Notes under the pieces: model-generated
What the model was told of the DNA's origin: nothing
Databases searched by the model: none
What the model saw: the letters and a program-made list of their open reading frames with translations, nothing else
Source: Stomoxys calcitrans
Lineage: Eukaryota; Arthropoda; Insecta; Diptera; Muscidae
Direction of reading: 5' to 3'
Length of the DNA: 64,000 bases
Assembly: GCF_963082655.1 (NCBI RefSeq)
Contig: NC_081556.1
Location: 157,027,828-157,091,827 of the forward strand
Translations under genes and position numbers: made by a program
Shown: positions 49,768-58,657 of the stretch, piece after piece
Layout of the letters: each line of letters opens with the position of its first letter
How positions within the stretch are numbered: position 1 is the stretch's first letter

Positions 49768-49965
49768 TCATAAAATTTCAACTACAAGGAGGAAGTCTTC
49801 AATAAATTCTACAAGATTTTCAAGAGTAAAATAGAGTCAAAAAGAAAAACAGACATCATCTTGGCACTGGTCCTCTTTCGTTATTTCTCTCTTTCTGTCA
49901 CGGCAAGGGGGGAATTACAACAGCTAATCGCTACGTGGATACGTGGCTACGTTGGAGTTCGTCAT

Positions 49966-50793
49966 TCAAGATATGTAGCTGAGGAAGCACTTAACCAACG
50001 TCAGACCCAACAGTGTGCCAATACCCGTCTCTATGCGACGATAGAGAACGGACGAGGCCGAACCTTTGCCCGTATTACACATTGAGGACTCGCAACAGGA
50101 TGTACAGGCATAGAGTTTGGTGCGCTCACCGATGACAATACAACCGGGTTCACAGTTGACCGCACACCGACGATCCAGTGACCACATCTTCGGGGAGCTG
50201 GTGGAATTTTCATTACTGGTGGTATAGGAGAAACGTTTGACCTGGAAAACAAACGTAAATAATAAGTAAGGTTCACAGTACACTATTATGGAAATAGACC
50301 AAGAGTCCATGACTTTGGCTCTGCTATGTTTTTGGAAATTCTAAAATCGCCTAATTTTGTAAACCTTTCACAACATTTTTTTTTTGTAGCACCACCTTAA
50401 TAACGCTGTGTACATACCCAACTCCAGTATGCTTACCATGCAAATAAACTCTTCACCCTCACATTTGTGTATGAAATTGGTGGCATTGGAGGCCAACACA
50501 TCCACACATAGTTCACCATCGTCCATGGTATCACATTTGTAGCACTTTAGGTCATTGATACGTTCCTGGGCAGCTTGGGTACGATGAATAGCAGTGGTTA
50601 AAGATTGTCCTGCCACTGATGGATGGACATCATCACACCGGGCAAACAAAGGTATAGAAAAAGAAAAATGACACACACACACATGTATTAGCTTTCAAAG
50701 CAGTTTGCAAGGACCTCAATTGCTATACTTACTGGTGCAATGATTCAATGTTAATGTAATCCATAAAACCTGTAGGACAATGTGTGTGAACAT
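49966..50793 (-). CDS. Ly6/three-finger domain protein, probably GPI-anchored (3 exons)
   Basis: Exons 50793-50733, 50615-50437 and 50241-49966 join in frame (GT-AG; phases 1 and 0) to give 171 residues. Residues 1-19 form a hydrophobic signal peptide (FTHIVLQVLWITLTL). The Ly6-type domain starts at LKCYKC (Cys45, Cys48) and ends in CCESSMCN (Cys129-130, Cys135, Asn136), the CC-x4-CN signature of the family. Twelve cysteines lie between 45 and 135, two more than the usual ten. N-glycosylation sites are possible at Asn64 (NAT) and Asn92 (NST). Residues ~151-171 are hydrophobic without a charged cytoplasmic tail, as expected for GPI attachment. Fly relatives (quiver/sleepless, boudin, crooked neck-type Ly6 proteins) act in ion-channel regulation, septate junctions and tracheal cuticle; I cannot say which this resembles. 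The acceptor of exon 2 follows 'catccatcag' and is the least certain splice site. Confidence 0.8.
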
Positions 50794-51455
50794 CTTAAAA
50801 CTAAAAAACAAAAAAAATTGTTTTAATTTATAAAAAAAAAATTCACTTTACGTTATTGCTTTGGTTGAAATGCTTGGATCTGTTTCGGAGGAACACATTC
50901 TGTACTGTGAATGTCAAAGCAAAGCATGTGATGCAAGGACATGCGTATTGTCATTTTTTGATTTTTATTTCTTTTTGCCAAAAGAAATGCTAATATGAAA
51001 TGTGTTGAAAAAAGCTTTTTTGCATTTTTCTTAGCTCAGACAACAACCACATATATTTGGTTTGCAAACACTCAAAGAAAACCCCGAAGCTAATGTAAAA
51101 TCTGAAGAAGAGCGCATATTTAGCCAGACTTTTTAAGGCCATATCAGAAAACTTTCAACAAATTAAAATGTATAGGGTAACACAAGAAAAGGTTTTTAGT
51201 AAAGAAAAAGTTTCGTACGACTGACAAGAAAAATATGCTTCTTATCAAGACGTATTTAATAAGGTGGCCACATCGGTGAATAGCTACAACAAAGCATCTT
51301 TTTTGGGAACTTGATATGGCAAAATTTGTAAACAGGGCGATGAAAATTCGATTCGCCCAGACAATTTGAATTTTTGGCAAATTTCCTTCGACCTATCAGA
51401 GCAAAAAGAAACAAGTTTATGAATTTTTGAGTGTCAAGCAAGAAAACACATATTT
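50794..51455. other. Intergenic DNA, upstream of the Ly6-like gene
   Basis: AT-rich unique sequence likely to hold the 5' UTR and promoter of the Ly6-like gene. I see no clear TATA or initiator that I would defend. Confidence 0.4.
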
Positions 51456-53446
51456 AACAAGTAAAAGCGTGCTTAATTCGGCCGGGCCGAATCTTATATG
51501 CCCTCCACCATGGATCGAATTTGTCGAGTTCTTTTCCCGGCATCTCTTCTTAGCCAAAAAAGGATATAAGAAAAGATTTGCTCTGCTATTAGAGCGATAT
51601 CAAGATATGGTTCGGTTTGGACCACAATTAAATTATATGTTGGAGGCCTGTGTAAAATGTCAGCCAATTCGAATAAGAATTGCGCCAGACCGATTCAGAC
51701 CATAATAAACACGTATGTTGAGGTCATAAGAGGATCCGTCGTACAAAATTTCAGGCAAATCGAATAATAATTGCGACCTCTAGAGGCTCAAGAAGTCAAG
51801 ATCTCAGATCGGTTCATATGGCAGCTATATCAGGTTATGAACCGATTTCAACCTTATTTGACGCAGTTGTTGAAAGTAAGAATAAAATACGTCATGCAAA
51901 ATTTCAGCCAAATAGGAAAGGAATTGCGCTCTCCAGAAGCTCAAGAAGTCTAGTCCCTAGAACTGTTCAGGTTATAAACTGATTTGAACCATACTTGGCA
52001 CTGTTGTTGGATATCATAACAAAATACTTCGTGCAAAAATTCATTCAAATCGGATAAGAATTGCGCCCTCTAGAAGCTCGAGAAGTAAAGACCCAAGATC
52101 GGTTTATATGGCAGCCATAACAAAACATGGACCGACATGGACATGGACCACAGGTTGCGGATAATGAAGTGCTCCATACGGTGTGGCTGCAACGGCGGTC
52201 GCGGACAATCAGCAGTATCAAGCGGAGAGTCTCAGAGAGAGCGGAGAGAGGCCGGGCGGTACTGACTCTTGCACAAATACTGAGTACCTATGATGCTCGT
52301 CATAACAAGGCGGGTTATTGGCGCCTTTAAATAACCTATGGCCACCCTGTTGTAGCGGCGGTCGGTCCTCTGGGCCGGAACGAGCTAATAAATATAAGCC
52401 TCTGTTGAATTTTGTATTTCAAATTTCAACAAAATCGGGCAATAAATAATGCTTTTATGCACTTCAGACTCATTATCGGTCGATCGCTCTATATGACAGC
52501 TATATCTCAATATAGTCCGATCCGAACCATACGTGGGTTCAATGGCGAGTGGCCTAAAACTACTTACTGTTTCGAATTTCAGCGAAATCTGATGAAAAAT
52601 AAAGCATACTTGGCACTGTTGTTGGATATCATAACAAAACACGTCGTGCAAAATTTCATTCCAATCGGATAAGAATTGCGCCCTCTAGAGGCTCAAGAAA
52701 TCAAGACTCAAGATCGGTTTATATGACAGATATATCAGGTTATGGACCGATGTGAACCCTACTTGGCACAGTTGTTGAATGTCATAAAAAACACGTCGTG
52801 CAAAATTTCATTCCAATCGGATAAGAATTGCGCCCTCAAGAGGCTCAAGAAGTCAAGTCCCAAGATCGGTTTATATGGCAGATATATCAGGTTACGGACC
52901 GATTTGAACCATACTTCGCACAATTGTTGGATATCATAACAAAACACGTCGTGCAAAATTTCATTCCAATCGGAAAAGAATTGCGCAATCTAGAGGCTCA
53001 AGAAGTCAAAACCCAAGATCGGTTTATATGGACCGATATGGCCAATTTACAAGTATTTAAGCCTCTAGAGGGCGCAATTCTCATTCGATTTGGCAGAAAT
53101 TTTGTACATCGGCTTCTCTCATGACCTTCTACATGCGTGTTCAATATGGTCTGAATCGATCAATAGCTTGATACAGCTCCCACATAAACCCATCTCCCGA
53201 ATTTGCTTCTTGAACCCCTACAAGGCGCATAAACTGAAATATTACACCATGAATTCTGCAATGTTCAGCATTCATTTATGGTTCAAATCGCACTACAACT
53301 TGATATAGCTCCAATAGCATACAGTTCTTATTCAACATTCTCTGTTTGCATAAAAAGAGATACCGCGCATAGAACTCGACAGATGCGATCCATGGTGGAG
53401 GGAAATAAGATTCGGCCCGGCTGAACTTAGCACGCTCTTACTTGTT
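51456..53446. mobile_element. Composite Helentron-like element with outward 3' ends, subfamily B
   Basis: The left end is inverse: AACAAGTAAAAGCGTGC, hairpin TTCGGCCGGGCCGAA, 'ccctccaccatggatcg'. Eight or so B-type units follow ('gcgccctctagaggctcaag') in inverse orientation up to about 53,035; at 53,040-53,075 the orientation flips ('gcctctagagggcgcaattc') and the element ends forward: 'gatccatggtggagg', hairpin TTCGGCCCGGCTGAA, 'cttacttgtt'. It has two 3' ends and no 5' end. An RTE-like 5' fragment is inserted at 52128-52385. Confidence 0.7.
52128..52385 (+). mobile_element. RTE-like element 5' region, fragment
   Basis: In reverse complement it repeats the ordered phrases of 22986-23335 ('gagcatcataggtactcagt', 'accgcccggcctctct', 'tgctgattgtccgcgac', 'atccgcaacctgtggtcc'), with closer similarity to that copy than to 44.2-44.6 kb. 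It is non-coding and GC-rich compared with its surroundings. Confidence 0.5.
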
Positions 53447-53964
53447 ATATTTTTTTTTAATTCTAGCTTGACACTCAAAAAATTTATAAACTTCTTTGTT
53501 CTTGCTATTTAATTGCATATTCTAACAATATCCAGATACAAGGTCCCTATTCATGTACTCATCTATGTATGCTCTTAGAGCTTTTATGGAAACTTTCTGA
53601 AGAGCTTTTGTATTGAATTGTCTGTGCTTAGATGTATTCGAGTTTATACCCGACCCAATGAAGCAATTTTCCAGATGGTAACATCAAATAACTCCAAAGT
53701 TTTTCGTTTCATTTCGTTTGGTTGATTGTTGGACTCACAGATAAACGACTGACATTTTGAATTTTCCTCCATTTGTTACTGTTCTTATGAACCCTTCCTG
53801 AATAGTCCATACTGATGTGCGTTAGTTGTGTGAAACTAGGGTGGTATTGCCATTACAGAGTTTGGTGCCTAAATGACGTGCATTTGAGTGACCCTGTGTA
53901 CATTTGTTGATATTTTTTATTCGTTACAAAAAGTGATTTAAATTACGTTTCCTCATAAACTAGA
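53447..53964. other. Intergenic DNA, no gene seen
   Basis: AT-rich unique sequence; no coding or structural feature recognised. Confidence 0.4.
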
Positions 53965-54880
53965 AACAAGCAAAAGCGTGCTAAGTACGCCCGGGCCGAA
54001 TTATAGGCAAGTAAGAGCGTGCTAAGTTCAGCAGGGCTGAATCTTATATACCCTCCACCATGGATCGATTTTGTCGAGTTCTATGCGCGGTATCTCTTCT
54101 TAGACAAACATAGAATATTGAATAAGAACTGTTATGCTATTGGAGCTTTATCAAGTTATAGTCCGATTCGGACCATAAATGAATGCTGAGCATTGTAGAA
54201 GTCATTGTCTAATATTCCAGTTCATTCGGATAAGAATTGTGCCTTGTAGGGGATCAAGAAACAAATTCGGGAGATAGGTTTAAATGGGAGCTGTATCAAG
54301 CTATTGATCGATTCATACCATATTAGACGCGTATGTTGAAGGTCATGAAAGAAACCGTTGTAAAACATTTCTGCCAAATCGGATGAAATTGCGCCCTCTA
54401 GAGGCTCAAGAAGTGAAGATCCCAGATAGGTTTATATGGAAGCTATATCAGGTTATGTATCGATTTAAACCATTTTTGGCACAGTTATTACAAGTCGTAA
54501 CAAAACACATCATGCGAAATTTCAGTCAAATCGGATAAGAATTGCGCCCTCTAGTGACTCAAGAAGGCACTAGAGGGTGCAATTCTTGATTCTTTAGCCT
54601 CCAGAGGGCGTAATTATTATCCGATTTGGCAGAAATGTTGTACAACGCCTTCTCTCATGACCTTCAACATACATGTCAAATACGGTCCTAGTCGGTCTAT
54701 AGCCTGATACAGCTGCCATATAAACCGATCTCCCTATTTTACTTCTTGAGCCCCTAAAGGGCGCAATTGTTACTCGAATTGGCTGAAAATGGTCACAAAG
54801 ACTTCCACTATGGTCTTCAATATTCAAATCAATTATGGACCGATTCGGACCATAACTTGATTATCTCCAATACTATAGCA
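53965..54880 (-). mobile_element. Helentron-like element, subfamily B, with duplicated 3' end
   Basis: Two 3' ends stand in tandem: AACAAGCAAAAGCGTGCTAA with a damaged hairpin (53965-54003), then GCAAGTAAGAGCGTGCTAAG with hairpin TTCAGCAGGGCTGAA (54004-54048) and 'ataccctccaccatggatcg'. Four inverse units follow. At 54548-54600 the orientation flips through a short palindrome and forward B units run to about 54,880 without a second 3' end. Confidence 0.65.
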
Positions 54881-55045
54881 ATTCTTTAAGTGACCTTTTT
54901 TCAACTGCTAGGCCGACGCTATACTTTTGGATAATTGGAGGTTATACTCTGGCGACCTATTTTACTTATTTCCAATAAAACGTCAAAATCATTGTTTTCG
55001 TGTTAAGATGGTCTGAGAAAACACCCAAATAAAATAAAACAAATA

Positions 55046-55642
55046 AAGGGTGATTTTTTTGAGGTTAGGATTTTCATGCATTAGTATTTGACAGATCACG
55101 TGGGATTTCAGACATGGTGTCAAAGAGAAAGATGCTCAGTATGCTTTGACATTTCATCATGAATAGACTTACTAACGAGCAACGCTTGCAAATCATTGAA
55201 TTTTTTTACCAAAATCAGTGTTCGGTTCGAAATGTGTTCATTCAGCGTAACGTTGCGTCCAACAGCATCTTTGAAAAAATACGGTCCAATGATTCCACCA
55301 GCGTACAAACCACACCAAACAGTGTATTTTTCGGGATGCATGGGCAGTTCTTGAACGGCTTCTGGTTGCTCTTCACTCCAAATGCGGCAATTTTGCTTAT
55401 TTACGTAGCCATTCAACCAGAAATGAGCCTCATCGCTGAACGGTGAATGAACACATTTCGAACCGAACACTGATTTTGGTAATAAAATTCAATGATTTGC
55501 AAGCGTTGCTCGTTAGTAAGTCTATTCATGATGAAATGTGAAAGCATACTGAGCATCTTTCTCTTTGACACCATGTCTGAAATCCCACGTGATCTGTCAA
55601 ATACTAATGCATGAAAATCCTAACCTCAAAAAAATCACCCTT
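55046..55642 (-). mobile_element. Tc1-like fold-back transposon (597 bp, non-autonomous), copy 2
   Basis: Same structure as 7889-8495: perfect outer ends AAGGGTGATT...AATCACCCTT with TA on both sides (55044-55045, 55643-55644), ~199-bp inverted repeats each holding the transposase start, and a ~200-bp antisense catalytic-domain piece (minus strand SPFSDEAHFWLNGYVNKQ). It is highly similar to copy 1, so both descend from one rearranged progenitor. Confidence 0.85.
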
Positions 55643-55644
55643 TA

Positions 55645-56435
55645 TTTCCTATTTGGGGGGTGTTATGGTGTGGGTTGACCCCATTGAAACTTTTTGCCGA
55701 ATATTGGTATCAGATTCGTGGGGTACTTCCAAAGACCTTTCATTTTAGCTCCATATTGCTATGGTCGTAAATTTGTCTTTTTTTAACAAACACTTGATCC
55801 CACTTCTGGATATCAGATTCGTATTCTACACTCAAATACCTTTTATTTAAGCCCCATATTGTCATGGTCAGTAAATAAGTCCTGTTTGGGGGGTGTTTTG
55901 GGTAATGGGAGGACCCTCAGTACTTTTGTCTCAAATTTGGATATCAGATTTGGTGTTTACTCGCACATTCCTTTCATTTGGGTCCCATATCGTCATGGTC
56001 GGTAAATATGTCCGATTTAGGGGTGTTTTGGGAGTTGGGGAGGTCCCGTGAACACCTGATGCCAAATTTGGGTATTAGATTCGTATTCTACTCTCAAATA
56101 CCTTTCATTTGAGTCCCATATTGTCGTGTTTGGTGTATATATATATTTGGTAGGTTTTGGGGTGGGGCGCCCCCCCTAGGTACTCCATCCGAAATTTGGA
56201 TACCAAATTTTTGTTTGTAAGTTATTATAAGAGAGCACACAAAACTTCGCTTAAATCGCATCACTCATCTCCGAGATATGACGTTTCTGAAAATTTGGGT
56301 AAGGGGGAGGATCCGCTCCCCCTTCAGATATCAAAAAATATAGTCAGTAAAAATTTCAAGAAAATCAATTCAGCCGTTTCTGAGTCTATAAGGAACACAC
56401 AAACAAACACAATTTGATTTTTATATACAAGATAT
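55645..56435 (+). repeat. Family A block with 3' boundary
   Basis: About five units ('cctttcatttgagtcccata', 'gtcctgtttggggggtgtt'), then 'gtaagggggaggatccgctc', 'aagaaaatcaattcagccgt', 'gagtctataaggaacacaca', the (AAAC)n tract and 'tttgatttttatatacaaga'. The left side is cut by the Tc1-like element. Confidence 0.65.
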
Positions 56436-57279
56436 TTTTTTTTTTAAATCTTGTCAAAATTTAAATTTTTTCGACATTTAATTTTTTTAAAAATTTTATC
56501 AAACTCATAAAAATTTTGAAAAAATAAAACATATTTTTATATAAAATTTTATTTGATGGAAAACTTTGCGTTTTTAGAAATTTGTCTGTTTTCGCTTTTT
56601 TTTTTTGGTCTAAAATCTTATTTAGATTCCATTGCAGGATATTGTCCGGCTTAAGACCATTGTTGCTTTCTATTCCAAGAAGTCTATAGCCGGACAACAT
56701 CCTGCAATGAAATCTCAGTTCATAGAAAATTTTGGAAATTTTTAAAGCAGTATCAAAATTTAATATGTGTTGAAAATTTTACCGTTTCTGCCACATATAC
56801 ATGTACTCGCATGTACATGTATACAAGTACTAATACCTTACAGGATATGCATGAATGTGTTTCCATTTTTGCCCAGACCTGTATGTTTCACAAATACAAA
56901 TTGAAATCAAACACCAAAATGGGGATAAACTCAAATCGTTTATTCGTTTATTTGATTGATTTGATATTAACTCTAAATAAAATCAATGACAATTTCAATT
57001 GTTTTAGATTTTATTCTCTTCTTCATTTTTGTTTTGTAATAGCACTTGTTGAATACTTCAAATATTGTATTTGGTTATCGTTTTTTTTCGAATTTTAATA
57101 ATCTTTGTCTTGTTTTTTCTGTTAGCGTTTTAATAATTCATTAGAATAATGTGTACGAGGGAGGAGCAAGTAAGAGCAATTATGTCATGTATAATCTTCG
57201 TTTTGTTGGTTGTTGAGCATTTTATGTTAAGTCATTTAAAAATGTTGAAAGTTTTGGCACGATTCTCTTCATAAATGTT
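56436..57279. other. AT-rich DNA downstream of the cysteine-cluster gene
   Basis: Mostly A/T homopolymer-rich. It contains the hairpin at 56624-56715 and, on the minus strand, an AATAAA (56944-56939) that could end the gene 3 transcript. No coding sequence is supported. Confidence 0.45.
56624..56715 (-). ncRNA. miRNA-like hairpin (candidate precursor)
   Basis: Two 34-base arms (56624-56657 and 56682-56715) pair at 30 positions around a 24-base loop. The core arm CATTGCAGGAT.TTGTCCGGCT is GC-richer than its A/T-rich surroundings. On the minus strand the A/C mismatch at 56641/56698 becomes a U-G wobble, giving a better fold (31 of 34), so I assign the minus strand. Size, arm length, loop and scattered mismatches fit an animal pre-miRNA. 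I do not recognise the mature sequence. Alternatives: a decayed palindromic MITE or a chance hairpin. Confidence 0.35.
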
Positions 57280-57387
57280 TTAATTTTTTTTACTGTTTTC
57301 TGTTTCTTCTTTAGCACAAATGTCCTGCGACAATGACGACGACGACGACACGTCCATGGTCTGTGTAATGTCATCCTTTGATTGCTA
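57280..57387 (-). other. Stop-codon readthrough extension (candidate)
   Basis: The TAG at 57387-57385 is followed by CAATCA, an exact match to the leaky TAG-CAR-YYA context known from tobamoviruses and some eukaryotic genes. The frame then stays open for 34 codons to a TAA at 57282-57280. The extension is Ser/Asp/Glu-rich (TMDVSSSSSLSQD, AKEETENSKKN), like the upstream protein. Confidence 0.5.
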
Positions 57388-58257
57388 GTGGACATCGCCA
57401 TCGTATCCAGCGCCAACACCGCCTCCTGCTGCTCCTCTATCGCTACATTCCACTGCATAGAGTTGCGAATGTTGAAAGTCCGGACAATACGGCTGCTGCT
57501 GCTGTTGCTGTTGGTGCTCCACCTCCAGGCCACAGCATTGATGGCAACATTCGACGACATCGTGTTTGGCCATGGCATGATTTCCTTGATTGCGGCGAGT
57601 GGAGTTCTCAAATTCTAATTGTTGGATGGTATTTTTATTGTCCATTTTATTGCAGCCTAAAGAATTTTGCATTGGAAGCTCCTCGTCGGCGAGCAGGCCA
57701 TCGTCGCCTTCACCGGGTATTGATGATGGTGACGATGGCGGTGTTGATGGCAAAGTCGATGATATTGGTGCTGATGTCTTGGTTGCTGTTGCTGTTGTTA
57801 TGGTCGCCTTCAATTCCATGCCACTTTCAATGTCATCGTCCTCCTCATAGGCATTCATGTGAAACGAATATTCCGAGTTGCTGTCATCCGAATTGTCACA
57901 GTCAAAATAGCCAATCTGCAAGGGAAATAGGGACAAAAATAGCAAAGCAATGGCATGTGGGATGTGATGTCAAGCCATTTGGTGGGCCGAACCGGAAACG
58001 GATGATGGATGATAATGGGCGAATTATTGTAATAGAAATGACACTAGCATCACCAATCTCACTCCCAGCATGCTTACCTGACAGTCCATGCAGCGACAGT
58101 TATCGCACAAACTGCACGAATACTCCAATAACTCGGATAAGTCGTTATGACTGTTTTGATTATCATCTGCCTTGGATTTGGGCCAATATTTTGATTTATG
58201 TTTCCGGCTGTAATGCGGCATGAAGTCGAAATGGTAAAATGGAATGGAAGACAACAT
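57385..58257 (-). CDS. Unrecognised acidic protein with CxxCxxCxCxxC cluster and polyQ (2 exons seen)
   Basis: Exons 58257-58078 and 57915-57385 join in frame across a 162-bp intron (donor cag|gtaagc, acceptor ttgcag|att, phase 0) to give 236 residues. Residues 13-30 are basic (MPHYSRKHKSKYWPKSK). CSLCDNCRCMDC at 48-59 looks like a small zinc-binding or disulphide knot; the intron falls right after it. An acidic stretch (YEEDDDIESGMELK) follows, then a low-complexity Thr/Ser/Pro segment, a second Cys group (ECCHQCCG), a run of seven Gln and a Gly-rich end. No signal peptide or membrane segment. Met1 is the first ATG in this frame; Met13 is an alternative, and 5' exons may lie further right because an acceptor-like 'ggtctttag' precedes the ATG. 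I do not recognise the family. The stop is in a leaky context (see 57280-57387). Confidence 0.65.
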
Positions 58258-58547
58258 AAAGACATTAGCACAACAAAGTCACTAAAGACCAAAGGTCACA
58301 CAATTCAACTGTGTATGTATGTACGTATGCATGTATGTGTGTTGTACCCTTTTGGCACGGGCCTGCAGCAAGTAAAAATTTAACGATTTATAGCCTTTTA
58401 CATTTTGAATACATTTAGAAAGATGCATAGCCATGGAGAAAACTATGCCACGCTCAATGTTGTAACTTCACTTGAAGCCCAGCATGCTGATGCTAATGTA
58501 ACGATTGTTTAAACTTTAAAATCACATTTAAAATAAAGGGATGCCAC

Positions 58548-58615
58548 CGTAGCACAGAGCTATGCATGTCCATCTATGATTCTGAAAACCTGGGTTACAC
58601 TTCTGGCAAGAACAA
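58548..58615 (+). mobile_element. SINE tRNA-like head, fragment
   Basis: 'gccaccgtagcacagagcta', 'gcatgtccatctatgattct' and a decayed B box 'ctgggttacacttctggc' match the SINE head; the body is missing. Confidence 0.5.
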
Positions 58616-58657
58616 AAAAAAAATACAAAAACTGCTCACCAAAGATGGCGATATCTA

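Noticed and set aside
57378..58223. 281-codon plus-strand frame
   Set aside because: Antisense to the cysteine-cluster gene and crossing its intron; the minus strand has matching splice sites and better composition.
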